A stretch of 64,000 bases of DNA from Amycolatopsis nalaikhensis (GCF_030264295.1 NZ_CP127173.1:6269501-6333500); one strand, 5' to 3'; shown: positions 36,908 through 46,198, counted from the first letter of the stretch. Notes: a model not told the origin generated them from the sequence alone. Numbers and translations are program-made.

Positions 36908-39874
36908 GTGCCAGGCAAGGCCCGCGTACACGAGCTCGCCAAGGAGCTCGGCATCACCAGCAAGGACGTTCTCGCGAAGTTGAAGGAACAGGGCGAGTTC
37001 GTCAAGTCCGCGTCGTCCACGGTCGAGGCGCCCGTCGCCCGCCGTCTCCGCGACGCGTACGCCCCCAAGGGCGCCAAGAAGCCCACCCCCGGCCCGTCGG
37101 CGCGCCCCGCGCCCCCGGCCGCCAAGCCGGGCGCTCCGGCGCCCAAGCCCGCCGCACCGGCCCCGCAGCAGCAGGCGCCCGCGGCGAAGGCCGCCCCGGC
37201 GGCCCCGCAGCAGCAGGTCCCGGCCTCGAAGCCGGCCGCACCGGGCGCCCGTCCCGGCCCCCGGCCCGGCCCGCGTCCGGCCACGCCCGCACCCCAGCAG
37301 CAGGTCCCGGCCGCCAGTGCCGAGGCTCCCGCCGCGCCCAAGCAGGACACCCCGGCCGCGCCCGCCCAGGGCACCGGCTCGGTCGTCCCGCCGAAGCCGC
37401 AGGGCCCCAAGCCCGGCGGTCCCAAGCCCGGTCCGCGCGCGCCGCGGGTCGGCAACAACCCGTTCGGCGTCGGCTCCGGCGCCCCGGCCCCGCGGCCCCC
37501 GGCTCCGCGCCCCGGCCCCGGCCAGGGCGGCGACAACCGCCCGCCGCGGCCCGGTGGCGGCCAGGGTGCCGGTGACCGTCCGGCCCCGCGGCCCGGTGGT
37601 GGCGCCGGTGGCAACCGGCCGAGCCCGGGCAACATGCCCCCGCGGCCGAACCCCGGCATGATGCCGGGCCGCACGCAGCGCCCGGCCGGTCCGGGTGGCG
37701 GCGGTCGCGGCGGACCCGGCGGCGGCGCCCGTGGTGGCCCCGGTGGCGGCGGTCGTCCCGGTGGCGGCGGCGGTTTCCGTGGTGGCCCCGGTGGCGGTGG
37801 CGGCGGCGGTGGCTTCCGCGGCGGTCCCGGTGGCGGTGGCGGCGGCTTCCGCCCGGGTGGCGGCGGTCCCGGTGGGGGCGGCGCCCCGGCCGGTGGCGGC
37901 GGCTTCCGCGGTGGCGGCGGCGGTCGTGGCGGCCCCGGTGGCCGTGGCGGTACCGCGGGTGCCTTCGGGCGTCCCGGTGGTCCCTCGCGCAAGGGCCGCA
38001 AGTCGAAGCGGCAGAAGCGCCAGGAGTACATGGACAACATGCAGGCGCCCAGCGTCGGCGGCGTCCGCCTGCCCAAGGGCCAGGGCGAGACGATCCGGCT
38101 GCCGCGCGGTGCCTCGCTGACCGACTTCGCCGAGAAGATCGACGCCAACCCGGCTTCGCTGGTGCAGGTGCTCTTCCACCTCGGCGAGATGGTCACCGCG
38201 ACGCAGTCCGTGTCGGACGACATCCTCGAGCTGCTCGGCGGCGAAATGAACTACAACGTTCAGGTCGTCAGCCCCGAGGAGGAGGACCGCGAGCTGCTGG
38301 AGACCTTCGACATCACCTACGGTGAGGACGAAGGTGGCGAGGAAGACCTGCAGGTCAGGCCGCCCGTCGTGACCATCATGGGTCACGTCGACCACGGTAA
38401 GACCCGCCTGCTCGACACGATCCGGAAGACGAAGGTCCGCGAGAGCGAGGCCGGCGGCATCACGCAGCACATCGGTGCGTACCAGATCGAGACCGAGCTC
38501 GAGGGCAACCCGCGGCTGATCACCTTCATCGACACCCCGGGTCACGAGGCGTTCACCGCCATGCGTGCCCGTGGTGCGAACTCGACCGACATCGCGGTGA
38601 TCGTGGTGGCGGCCGACGACGGTGTGATGCCGCAGACGGTCGAGGCGATCAACCACGCGCAGGCCGCCAAGGCCCCGATCGTGGTCGCGATCAACAAGAT
38701 CGACAAGGAAGGCGCGAACCCGGACAAGATCCGGCAGCAGCTGACCGAGTACGGCCTGGTCGCCGAGGAGTACGGCGGCGACACGATGTTCGTCGAGATC
38801 TCCGCGCGGCAGAACATCAACATCGACGGCCTGCTCGAGGCGATCCTGCTGACCGCCGACGCCGCTCTGGACCTCCGGGCCAACCCGGACATGGAGGCCC
38901 AGGGTGTCGCGATCGAGGCGCACCTCGACCGCGGCCGCGGCCCGGTGGCCACCGTCCTGGTCCAGCGCGGCACGCTGCGCGTCGGTGACTCGGTCGTGGC
39001 GGGTGACGCCTACGGCCGCGTCCGCCGGATGGTCGACGAGCACAACGTCGACGTCACCGAGGCGCTGCCGTCGCGGCCCGTCCAGGTCATCGGCTTCACG
39101 TCGGTGCCCGGCGCGGGTGACACCTTCCTGGTGGTCGACGAGGACCGCGTCGCCCGGCAGATCGCCGAGCGCCGGTCGGCTCGCACGCGGAACGCGCTCA
39201 ACGCGTCGCGCCGCAAGCGGGTCAGCCTCGAGGACCTCGACTCCGCCTTGAAGGAGACGAACAGCCTCAACCTGATCATCAAGGGTGACAACTCGGGTAC
39301 GGTCGAGGCCCTCGAAGCCTCGCTGCTCCAGCTGGACGTCGGCGACGAGGTCGAGCTGAACGTGGTCCACCGCGGCGTCGGTGGCGTGACCGAGTCGGAC
39401 ATCGACCTGGCGACCGCGTCCGACGCGATCGTCCTCGGGTTCAACGTCCGCGCCCAGGGCAAGGCGACCGAGCGGGCCACCCGCGAGGGCGTCGACGTCC
39501 GGTACTACACGGTCATCTACCAGGCGATCGACGAGATCGAGCAGGCCCTCAAGGGCATGCTCAAGCCGGAGTACGAAGAGGTCGAGCTGGGCCGCGCGGA
39601 GGTCCGCGAGGTCTTCAAGTCCTCCAAGATCGGCACGATCGCGGGTTGCCTGGTCATGTCCGGCGAGATCCGGCGCAACGCCCGGGCCCGTCTGCTCCGC
39701 GACGGCACCGTCGTCGCGGAGAACCTGCCGATCAGCTCGCTGCGGCGGTTCAAGGACGACGTGGTCGAGGTCCGCGAAGGGTACGAGTGCGGTCTGACGC
39801 TGGGCTCGTACAGCGACATCAAGGTCGACGACGTGATCGAGACCTACGAGCAGCGCGAGAAGCCTCGCGCCTGA
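36908..39874 (+). CDS. infB: Translation initiation factor IF-2
   Basis: A 988-residue IF-2. The short N-terminal helical domain (VHELAKELGITSKDVLAKL) is followed by a very long disordered stretch: Pro/Ala-rich to about residue 260, then almost pure Gly with Arg and Phe (about 261-361). The GTPase begins with GHVDHGKT at 492-499, then DTPGHEAF and NKID, with domains II-IV to the end. GTG 36908 has GAGGAG upstream. It places fMet-tRNA on the ribosome. The Gly/Arg tract is unusually long and its DNA is a near-repeat. Confidence 0.96.
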   Translation: MPGKARVHELAKELGITSKDVLAKLKEQGEFVKSASSTVEAPVARRLRDAYAPKGAKKPTPGPSARPAPPAAKPGAPAPKPAAPAPQQQAPAAKAAPAAPQQQVPASKPAAPGARPGPRPGPRPATPAPQQQVPAASAEAPAAPKQDTPAAPAQGTGSVVPPKPQGPKPGGPKPGPRAPRVGNNPFGVGSGAPAPRPPAPRPGPGQGGDNRPPRPGGGQGAGDRPAPRPGGGAGGNRPSPGNMPPRPNPGMMPGRTQRPAGPGGGGRGGPGGGARGGPGGGGRPGGGGGFRGGPGGGGGGGGFRGGPGGGGGGFRPGGGGPGGGGAPAGGGGFRGGGGGRGGPGGRGGTAGAFGRPGGPSRKGRKSKRQKRQEYMDNMQAPSVGGVRLPKGQGETIRLPRGASLTDFAEKIDANPASLVQVLFHLGEMVTATQSVSDDILELLGGEMNYNVQVVSPEEEDRELLETFDITYGEDEGGEEDLQVRPPVVTIMGHVDHGKTRLLDTIRKTKVRESEAGGITQHIGAYQIETELEGNPRLITFIDTPGHEAFTAMRARGANSTDIAVIVVAADDGVMPQTVEAINHAQAAKAPIVVAINKIDKEGANPDKIRQQLTEYGLVAEEYGGDTMFVEISARQNINIDGLLEAILLTADAALDLRANPDMEAQGVAIEAHLDRGRGPVATVLVQRGTLRVGDSVVAGDAYGRVRRMVDEHNVDVTEALPSRPVQVIGFTSVPGAGDTFLVVDEDRVARQIAERRSARTRNALNASRRKRVSLEDLDSALKETNSLNLIIKGDNSGTVEALEASLLQLDVGDEVELNVVHRGVGGVTESDIDLATASDAIVLGFNVRAQGKATERATREGVDVRYYTVIYQAIDEIEQALKGMLKPEYEEVELGRAEVREVFKSSKIGTIAGCLVMSGEIRRNARARLLRDGTVVAENLPISSLRRFKDDVVEVREGYECGLTLGSYSDIKVDDVIETYEQREKPRA

Positions 39875-39882
39875 TGTTCGGG

Positions 39883-39918
39883 GCCGGGTGCGTGCGGGAG
39901 TTCCCGTGCGCACCCGGC
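39883..39918 (+). terminator. Stem-loop after infB
   Basis: GCCGGGTGCG (from 39883) pairs with CGCACCCGGC (to 39918), with an inner CGGGA/TCCCG extension separated by two mismatches. No T-run. It lies eight bases after the infB stop and may mark the end of the rimP-infB transcript. Confidence 0.6.
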
Positions 39919-39947
39919 TCGTCCTACTACACAAAACTCACCTGCCT

Positions 39948-40240
39948 ATGTTCGTCGGAGCTTCAAGCTCGACATCCTGCTCGGCGACGTCCATTCGCTG
40001 AAGCAGAAGCGATCCGTGGTGCGGCCGGTGCTGGCGGAGGTGCGCAAGCGCTTCGCCGTGTCGGCGGCCGAAGCCGGGCACACCGACCTGCACCGGCGGG
40101 CCCTCATCGGGGTGGCCGTGGTCGCCGAAGGTGGCGAGCACGTCCGTGACGTGCTCGACTCGTGTGAGCGGTACGTGGCGAGCCGGCCGGAGTTCGAACT
40201 GCTCTCCGCTCGCCGACGGCTGCTCGGTCCAGAGGATTAG
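39948..40240 (+). pseudogene. ylxP: YlxP (DUF503) family gene, frameshifted near its start
   Basis: ATG 39948 encodes MFVGA, the invariant start of this small family, but the rest (FKLDILLGDVHSLKQKRSVV and on to RRRLLGPED) lies in another frame. One base is missing near 39962, where GC is followed by TTC. No other start codon precedes the second part before GTG 40016, which would cut off a third of the protein. So the gene is either mutated or the sequence has an error. The position between infB and rbfA is the normal one. About 97 residues if repaired; function in ribosome assembly is suspected, not shown. Confidence 0.78.
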
Positions 40241-40258
40241 ATCTTTCTAGGAGAAGAC

Positions 40259-40735
40259 ATGGCCGATCCTGCTCGGGCTCGCAAGCTCGCCAAGCGGATC
40301 TCGCAGATCGTCGCGTCCGCGATCGAGCACGAGGTCAAGGACCCGCGGCTGAACTACGTGACCATCACGGACACGAAGGTCACCGGCGACCTGCACGACG
40401 CCACGGTGTACTACACGGTGCTCGGCGAGAAGCTGGACTCCGTCCCGGACTTCGCCGGGGCCGCGGCCGCGCTCGAATCGGCGCGCGGGGTGCTGCGCAC
40501 GAAGGTCGGGCAGGGCACCGGTGTCCGGTACACGCCGACCCTGACGTTCGTCGCGGACACCATCCCGGAGGAGTCGAAGCGCATCGAGGACCTCCTCGCG
40601 AAGGCCCGCGAGGCCGACGCGGAGGTCGCGCGGCGCGCCACCGGCGCCCAGCACGCGGGCGACGCCGACCCGTACAAGGCGCCTCGCGAAGAGACCGAAG
40701 ACGACGAGTTCGCGGAGGAGGAGAGCCGGGGCTGA
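40259..40735 (+). CDS. rbfA: Ribosome-binding factor A
   Basis: A 158-residue KH-like protein needed to mature the 16S rRNA 5' end. KLAKRISQIVASAIEHEVKDPRL and VTITDTKVTGDLHDATVYYTV (partly quoted: ISQIVASAIEHEVKDPRL, VTITDTKVTGDL) are typical. The acidic tail (EETEDDEFAEEESRG) is long, as in other actinobacteria. ATG 40259 follows CTAGGAGAAG. The next gene starts three bases after its stop. Confidence 0.95.
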   Translation: MADPARARKLAKRISQIVASAIEHEVKDPRLNYVTITDTKVTGDLHDATVYYTVLGEKLDSVPDFAGAAAALESARGVLRTKVGQGTGVRYTPTLTFVADTIPEESKRIEDLLAKAREADAEVARRATGAQHAGDADPYKAPREETEDDEFAEEESRG

Positions 40736-40738
40736 CCC

Positions 40739-41557
40739 GTGCTCTCCCGCCGCACCCTGCTCGCCGGCAGCGCGTTGACGCTGTTGGCGGGCTGCTCGTC
40801 GGCGCCACCCGCGCCGGGTCCGGCGCCGGTGCCGGTCCCGGCCCGGCCGACGGCGCCGCGTGACCCGGTGACGGTGCAGCGCATGCCCTCGGCGGCCCCC
40901 GGACGGGACGTCGACCTGGTGCTGATCACCCCGTCCGGGGTTCCGGCCGCGGGCTTGCCGGTGTGCCTGGCCCTGCACGGCCGAGGTGCGCAGGCCCGCA
41001 CGTTCCTGACGCTGGGCGTCCCGGCGCTCTTGACCGCGGCCGTGCAGGCGGGCGTGCCGCCGTTCGCTATCGCGGCCGTCGACGGCGACCACTACTGGGT
41101 GGACGTCGGCGGCGGCGACGACCCGCAGCGGATGCTCGCGGAGGAGGTCCCGGGCTGGCTGGCGGCCCGCGACCTGCGTCCGCCCTCGGCCGTGTTCGGC
41201 ATCTCGATGGGCGGGTTCGGCGCGTTGCGGTTCGCCCGTGCTCACCCGGACCTGAAGGCGGTGGCCACGGCGAGCGCGGCGCTGTTCCTCAGCTGGCCGG
41301 ACGCCCGTGGCCGCAAGGTGTTCGCCGACGAAGCCAACTGGCGCGCCGCCGAACCGCTGCTGCACACGGGGGAGCTGCACCCGGCCGGGCTGGGCGTCTG
41401 GTGCGGGGAATCGGACCCGTTCCTGAGCGCGGACCGGAAGCTGGCGAAGGCGGTTTCCCCGGCGGTCGCCCGGTTCACGCCGGGCGGGCACAAGGACGAG
41501 TACTGGCGCGGAATCCTGCCGGAGGTCCTGAAGTTCGTCGGGCAGCGGCTGGCTTGA
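40739..41557 (+). CDS. Lipoprotein esterase, alpha/beta hydrolase (esterase D / antigen 85-like)
   Basis: A 272-residue exported hydrolase. MLSRRTLLAGSALTLLAGCSS is a Tat-like signal with lipobox LAGC (quoted as RRTLLAGSALTLLAGC). The fold has oxyanion CLALHGRGAQ, nucleophile elbow FGISMGGFG with Ser, Asp in GESDPF, and His in TPGGHKDEYW, so the triad is complete. Substrate unknown; the context between rbfA and the DHH gene is conserved housekeeping but the enzyme itself looks like a cell-envelope esterase. GTG 40739 is three bases after rbfA. Confidence 0.85.
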   Translation: MLSRRTLLAGSALTLLAGCSSAPPAPGPAPVPVPARPTAPRDPVTVQRMPSAAPGRDVDLVLITPSGVPAAGLPVCLALHGRGAQARTFLTLGVPALLTAAVQAGVPPFAIAAVDGDHYWVDVGGGDDPQRMLAEEVPGWLAARDLRPPSAVFGISMGGFGALRFARAHPDLKAVATASAALFLSWPDARGRKVFADEANWRAAEPLLHTGELHPAGLGVWCGESDPFLSADRKLAKAVSPAVARFTPGGHKDEYWRGILPEVLKFVGQRLA

Positions 41558-41567
41558 GCTGGTTCGG

Positions 41568-42191
41568 CTAGGCGGGCCGCGACGCGAACAGGATTCCTTG
41601 CGGCACTTCGGCTTCCGGGTTGAGCCGCCAGTCGGCGTCGACCTGGAAGCCCGCGTTCCGCAGCCACCGCGCCAGGTGCGCGGGCTGTCGCAAGTGGACG
41701 TTCACCCGCATCGGGTGCCCGCCGTACCCTTCGGTCTTCAGCCGGGTGCCCTCGCCGACGTGGTACCCGATCACCACCCGGCCCCCGGGCCGCAGCACCC
41801 GCCGGAAGTGGCCGAGCACCACCGGGACCTCGGCGTCCGGCACGTGGATCAGCGAAAAGAACGCCAGCACGCCCGCGACGGACGCGTCCGCCACGGGCAG
41901 GTCGGTCATCGACCCCACGTCGAACCGCAGCTCCGGGTACGACCGCCGGGCCAGGTCGATCATCGCGGGGGACAGGTCGATGCCGGACGCGTCGAGGCCG
42001 AGCGAGGCCAGGTGCGCGGTGAAGTGCCCGGGCCCGCAGCCCGCGTCCAGGACCGGCCCGTCGGCCTGCGCGGCGAACACGGCCATCGTCGCCCGCACGT
42101 ACGGCCGGGTATCGAGAGCGTCGGCGGCCCACGCGGCGTAGCTTTCGGCGACCGTGTCATACGACGTGCGGGTGTCCGCGAGCCAGGTCAT
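41568..42191 (-). CDS. Class I SAM-dependent methyltransferase
   Basis: A 207-residue methyltransferase of the Methyltransf_11/25 kind. Motif I is VLDAGCGPGHFTAHL, motif II SGIDLSPAMIDLAR, then FFSLIHVP and VLRPGGRVVIGYH. Small-molecule or lipid substrate unknown. ATG 42191 overlaps the stop of the TetR gene as ATGA, so it is co-translated with and likely controlled by that repressor. Confidence 0.88.
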   Translation of the reverse strand: MTWLADTRTSYDTVAESYAAWAADALDTRPYVRATMAVFAAQADGPVLDAGCGPGHFTAHLASLGLDASGIDLSPAMIDLARRSYPELRFDVGSMTDLPVADASVAGVLAFFSLIHVPDAEVPVVLGHFRRVLRPGGRVVIGYHVGEGTRLKTEGYGGHPMRVNVHLRQPAHLARWLRNAGFQVDADWRLNPEAEVPQGILFASRPA

Positions 42192-42733
42192 GGGCGCGAG
42201 CGTAGCCCGTCGAGCACGAGGGCGAGGCCGCGCCGCCAATCCGGCGTGGCGGTCGCGGCGGCGAACACGATCGCCAGGTCCTCGCCGCGGAAGCCCGCCT
42301 GCAGCGCCCCGGCGTCCTGGGCGCGGGCGATGATCCGGGCGATCCGGGAAGCGTTGGCCTGCTTGACCTTTTCCAGCCCGGAGCCGCGATCGAAGGCGCG
42401 GGTGCAGACCTGCATGAAGCCGCGGTCGGTGACCTGCATGAGGACCGAGCGTTCGAGGAAGAGCACGAAGCCGGCCCAGGGGTCCTCGCAGGCGAGGGCT
42501 TCCTCGGCGATGGCTTCGGCTTCCTCGAGGACGGGCAGGAAGGCGGCCTCGACGAGGTCCGCACGCGTGGGGAACCGGTTGTAGAGGGTCCCGATGGCGA
42601 CCTCGGCCCGCCGCGCGATCTCATCGAGCGGAGCATCGATCCCCTTGACCCCGAACACTTCCCGCGCGGCGGCCACCAACGCTTCCCGGTTGCGCCGGGC
42701 ATCCGCGCGCAGGGGTCGGGGCTCGACGGTCAC
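42188..42733 (-). CDS. TetR-family regulator
   Basis: A 181-residue TetR protein: ADARRNREALVAAAREVFGVKG, then the helix-turn-helix ARRAEVAIGTLYNRFPTRADL (quoted as EVAIGTLYNRFPTR), and a SBD_TetR_11-like C-terminal domain. GTG 42733 was selected as the start because homology begins right after; a longer frame exists upstream. Coupled to the methyltransferase by a four-base overlap and 16 bases from the Trm11-like gene. Confidence 0.87.
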   Translation of the reverse strand: MTVEPRPLRADARRNREALVAAAREVFGVKGIDAPLDEIARRAEVAIGTLYNRFPTRADLVEAAFLPVLEEAEAIAEEALACEDPWAGFVLFLERSVLMQVTDRGFMQVCTRAFDRGSGLEKVKQANASRIARIIARAQDAGALQAGFRGEDLAIVFAAATATPDWRRGLALVLDGLRSRP

Positions 42734-42749
42734 GGCCGGAGTATAGCGA

Positions 42750-43781
42750 TCAGGACGCCGGTTTCGCGGCCACGACGAGGTCGCGCAGGATGGCCTGATC
42801 GACCCGGTGGGTGAACTCCTCCCAGGGCCCACCCTCCCGAACATCGAGCCCGGCCTTCCGCAGCACCTCGACCAGCTCCGCCCGCGGCAGCACCGTGGTG
42901 TTCCACGAAATCCCGAGCGCCCCGCCCGGCCGCAGTACCCGCGTCCACACCGGCACGGCCGCCGCCAGCAGGTCGCGCGGGCTTCGCTGCAGACCGGCCT
43001 CGCGATGGCTCCCGTGCTGCACGCCGTACGGCGCGTCCGTCACGATCACGTCGCAGGAGTTCGCCCGCAGCACCTCGTCCGTGGTCAGCGTGTCGGCGTT
43101 GAAGTACGTCAGCTTGCGGGTCTCGCCGGCCTTGAAGTCTTCCTTGCTGAACGCGTACTCGATGTCGAGCCGCCGCCCGAGCCGGACCTTGTTGCGGCGC
43201 AGCTGACCCGACTCGGCCGTGTGCTTGACGCGCTTGTTCCGCAGCCACGTCTTGATGAACGCCTCGTACGCCTCGAAGTCCTTCGCGTCGACGTCCAGGC
43301 CGGTGGCGTGCAGGCCGTACATCATCGCCTGGTTGAGCGTCGTGCCCCGGCCGCACAGCGGGTCGAGCAGGTACTTCGGCCGCTCGGAGAACGGGTCCGC
43401 CGTCGCCAGCAGCGTCACGTTCAGCAGCAGCTTCGTGAACGACTCGTTCGTCTTGCCCGCGTACTTCTGGATGGTCAGCAGGTCGGAGTCGGCCTTCGCC
43501 AGCGGCGTCACCGTGACCGGCCGCAGCACGCCGTCGCCCAGCTCGAACAGGGCATACAGCGACGACAGGTTCGACAGCAGCGCCAGGTCGCGCTCGCCGA
43601 GGGGCGCCGAGCTGGTGAAGCGCACGTACCCGACGCCGCCGAGCTCGATCTCCTCGATCGCGGACAGCTCGGCCGACAACGCCGTGCCGAACACCGCCAG
43701 CTCGGCGCGCAGCAGCGCGGGGGAGGAGGCGGCGTAGACCCGGTTGGCTGACGGGTGGACCAGGATCACGTACTCAGGCAT
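42750..43781 (-). CDS. TRM11/THUMP-like RNA or DNA N-methyltransferase
   Basis: A 343-residue protein. The second half is an amino-methyltransferase: motif I LLDPLCGRGTTLNQA, catalytic motif IV VTDAPYGVQHGS, and RVLRPGGALGISWN. The N-terminal 150 residues look like the Trm11 substrate-binding part without a clear THUMP core. The D-A-P-Y-G form of motif IV points to guanine-N2 methylation of RNA, but DNA cannot be excluded. ATG 43781 is divergent from the DHH gene 25 bases away. Confidence 0.83.
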   Translation of the reverse strand: MPEYVILVHPSANRVYAASSPALLRAELAVFGTALSAELSAIEEIELGGVGYVRFTSSAPLGERDLALLSNLSSLYALFELGDGVLRPVTVTPLAKADSDLLTIQKYAGKTNESFTKLLLNVTLLATADPFSERPKYLLDPLCGRGTTLNQAMMYGLHATGLDVDAKDFEAYEAFIKTWLRNKRVKHTAESGQLRRNKVRLGRRLDIEYAFSKEDFKAGETRKLTYFNADTLTTDEVLRANSCDVIVTDAPYGVQHGSHREAGLQRSPRDLLAAAVPVWTRVLRPGGALGISWNTTVLPRAELVEVLRKAGLDVREGGPWEEFTHRVDQAILRDLVVAAKPAS

Positions 43782-43806
43782 CCCGCAGAGCGTAGCGTGA
43801 CGCACC

Positions 43807-44796
43807 GTGACCCCTACTTTGGCGCAGGACATCCGGGACGCGGCCGCGCTGCTCGCGTCGGCCACCGACGTGACCGTGCTCGGCCACGTGCGGCCCGACG
43901 CGGACGCCCTCGGCAGCGCGCTCGCCCTCGGCCGGGCGCTGCACCAGCGCGGCGCGAAGGTGCGCGTCTCCTTCGGCGAGCCCGACGAGGCCCCGGAGAC
44001 GCTGCGCTGGCTCGACGAGGACGGCCTGCTCACCCACCCCGACGACCTGCCGGACACCGAGGCACTGCTGGTCTGCGTCGACACGCCGGTACCGAAGCGG
44101 CTGGGCCGCCTCGCCGGGCGCGTCGAGCTCGCCGGTGAGGTGCTGGTGATCGACCACCACGCCACCAATACGTATTACGGCGGCTGCAACGTCGTCGACG
44201 AGTCCGCCGAGGCCAGCGCGATCCTCGTGTTCCGCGTGCTGGACGCGATGGGCGTCGAGCCGGACGAGCCGATCGCTCGCGGCCTCTACGCCGGGATCGT
44301 CACCGACACCAGCGGGTTCCGCCGGGCGAGCCCGGAGACGCACCGGATGGCCGCGCGGCTCCTGGAAGCGGGCGTCGACCCCGAAGCGGTGGTGCGCCGG
44401 ATCGTCGACGAGCGCCCGTTCGCGTGGCTGCCGATGCTCTCGTCCGTGCTGAGCGGGGCCGAGCTGGAGCCGGAAGCCGCGCGGGGCAAGGGTTTCGTGC
44501 ACGCGGTGGTCGACCTCGACGCGGCGCGCACGGTGCGTGGCGAAGAGGTCGAGTCCGTGATCGACGTGGTCCGTTCGGTGCGCGAGGCGGCCGTCGCGGC
44601 GGTGCTCAAGCAGGACCCGGCGCGCCCGGAGCAGTGGCAGATCTCGTTGCGCTCCACGGGGATCGACGTGTCGGCGGTGGCGGCCGAGTTCGGCGGCGGC
44701 GGGCACCGGCGGGCCGCGGGCTGCACGATCGCGGGCACCGCCGACGAGGTCCTGGCGGGCCTGCGGGACGCGCTGGAGCGGGCGCCGCTGCTTTAG
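43807..44796 (+). CDS. DHH-family phosphoesterase, NrnA-like (nanoRNase / pAp phosphatase)
   Basis: A 329-residue DHH/DHHA1 enzyme. Motif I is HVRPDADALGSALA, motif II the Asp of CVDTP, motif III the DHH of VIDHHATN, motif IV the Asp of IVTDTSGFR; the DHHA1 domain ends GGGGHRRAAGC. In actinobacteria this enzyme degrades 2- to 5-mer RNAs and dephosphorylates pAp. GTG 43807. The gene often sits between rbfA and truB in this phylum, as here. A short inverted repeat (44812-44827) follows the stop. Confidence 0.92.
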   Translation: MTPTLAQDIRDAAALLASATDVTVLGHVRPDADALGSALALGRALHQRGAKVRVSFGEPDEAPETLRWLDEDGLLTHPDDLPDTEALLVCVDTPVPKRLGRLAGRVELAGEVLVIDHHATNTYYGGCNVVDESAEASAILVFRVLDAMGVEPDEPIARGLYAGIVTDTSGFRRASPETHRMAARLLEAGVDPEAVVRRIVDERPFAWLPMLSSVLSGAELEPEAARGKGFVHAVVDLDAARTVRGEEVESVIDVVRSVREAAVAAVLKQDPARPEQWQISLRSTGIDVSAVAAEFGGGGHRRAAGCTIAGTADEVLAGLRDALERAPLL

Positions 44797-44875
44797 CCGT
44801 CGGCTGGCGGGCCGGGAAAGTTCCCGGGTTCCCGCCGCGCGAGAACTGTCGGTGCCGCCGGTTAGAGTCCGGTTC

Positions 44876-46198
44876 GTGGTGAATGTGGAGGAGACCGAGC
44901 GGGTCCCGGCGAAGCGCGTGCTGGGCTTGGCCGTGCCGGCGCTGGGGGTGCTGGCCGCCGAGCCGTTGTACGTGCTGGTCGACACGGCCGTGGTCGGGCA
45001 CCTGGACGCGCTGTCGCTGGCCGGGCTCGCGCTCGGCGGGGTCGTGCTGGCCCAGGTGTCGAGCCAGCTGACGTTCCTGTCGTACGGCACGACGTCGCGC
45101 ACGGCCCGGCTCCACGGGGCGGGCCGCCGGGCCGACGCCGTCCGCGAGGGCGTGCAGGCGACGTGGCTGGCGCTGCTGGTCGGGCTCTTCGTGCTGGCCG
45201 CCGGGCAGGCGTTGGCGTGGCCGATCGCGCGAGCGTTGTCGGGCAGTGACGAGATCGCTTCGGCGGCGGTGTCGTGGCTGCGGATCGCGTTGTTCGGGGC
45301 GCCGCTGATCCTCGTCACGATGGCGGGCAACGGCTGGATGCGCGGGGTGCAGGACGCCGCGAGGCCGTTGCGCTACGTCTTGGCGGGCAACGGGATTTCG
45401 GCCGTGCTGTGCCCGGTGCTCGTGTACTGGGCCGGGCTCGGGCTGGAGGGCTCGGCGATCGCGAACGTCGTGGCGCAGGTGATCTCGGCGGCGCTGTTCT
45501 TCGCCGCGCTGGTGCGCGAGAAGGTCGGGCTGCGGCCGGACTTCAAGGTGATGCGCGCGCAGCTCGGCCTGGGCCGCGACCTGGTGCTGCGGAGCTTGGC
45601 GTTCCAGGCGTGCTTCGTCTCGGCGGCGGCGGTCGCGGCCCGGACGTCGACGGAGGCGGTGGGCGCGCACCAGGTGGTGCTGCAGCTGTGGACGTTCCTG
45701 GCGCTGGTGCTGGACTCGGTGGCGATCGCGGCGCAGTCCCTGGTCGGGGCCGCCCTCGGCGCGGGGTCGGCCCGGCAGGCGCGCGGGGTGGCGACGCAGA
45801 TCACGGGGTACGGGCTGCTGCTGGGGTGCTTCCTGTGCGTGCTGTTCGCGGCGCTGTCGTGGGTGCTGCCGCACGCGTTCACGTCCGACCCGGGCGTGCT
45901 GGGCGAGATCCCGCACGCGTGGTGGTTCTTCGTGGCGCTGCAGCCGATAGCGGGGGTGGTGTTCGCCCTGGACGGAGTGCTCCTGGGCGCGGGCGACGCG
46001 GCGTTCCTCCGCAACGCGACGCTGGGGAGCGCGGCGCTGGGGTTTCTGCCGCTGATCTGGGCATCGCTGGGGTTCGGCTGGGGCCTGACGGGCATCTGGA
46101 CGGGCCTGTCGCTGTTCATGGTCCTGCGGCTGGCGTTCGTGGTGGCCCGCTGGCGCGCGGGAACGTGGGCGGTGACGGGGGCGGTCCGCCCGGCTTGA
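44876..46198 (+). CDS. MATE-family efflux transporter (DinF-like)
   Basis: A 440-residue transporter with twelve hydrophobic helices. LGLAVPALGVLAAEPLYVLVDTAVVGHL (in part ALGVLAAEPLYVL and DTAVVGHL) is the DinF/NorM start, and GVQDAARPLRYVLAGN is repeated-half symmetry. It probably exports cationic drugs or metabolites using proton or sodium. GTG 44876 lies eight bases after TAGAGT (44863-44868), a plausible -10, so the mRNA may be leaderless; GTG 44879 is the next codon. In actinobacteria a MATE gene is commonly found beside the DHH gene. Confidence 0.9.
   Translation: MVNVEETERVPAKRVLGLAVPALGVLAAEPLYVLVDTAVVGHLDALSLAGLALGGVVLAQVSSQLTFLSYGTTSRTARLHGAGRRADAVREGVQATWLALLVGLFVLAAGQALAWPIARALSGSDEIASAAVSWLRIALFGAPLILVTMAGNGWMRGVQDAARPLRYVLAGNGISAVLCPVLVYWAGLGLEGSAIANVVAQVISAALFFAALVREKVGLRPDFKVMRAQLGLGRDLVLRSLAFQACFVSAAAVAARTSTEAVGAHQVVLQLWTFLALVLDSVAIAAQSLVGAALGAGSARQARGVATQITGYGLLLGCFLCVLFAALSWVLPHAFTSDPGVLGEIPHAWWFFVALQPIAGVVFALDGVLLGAGDAAFLRNATLGSAALGFLPLIWASLGFGWGLTGIWTGLSLFMVLRLAFVVARWRAGTWAVTGAVRPA

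Noticed and set aside
37690..37990. A separate minisatellite or collagen-like gene
   Set aside because: It is in frame within infB and codes the Gly-rich linker of IF-2.
36866..39934. A very long open frame on the minus strand opposite infB
   Set aside because: It is the mirror of a GC-rich gene: infB has all family motifs, while the antisense product is His/Arg/Val filler with no family.
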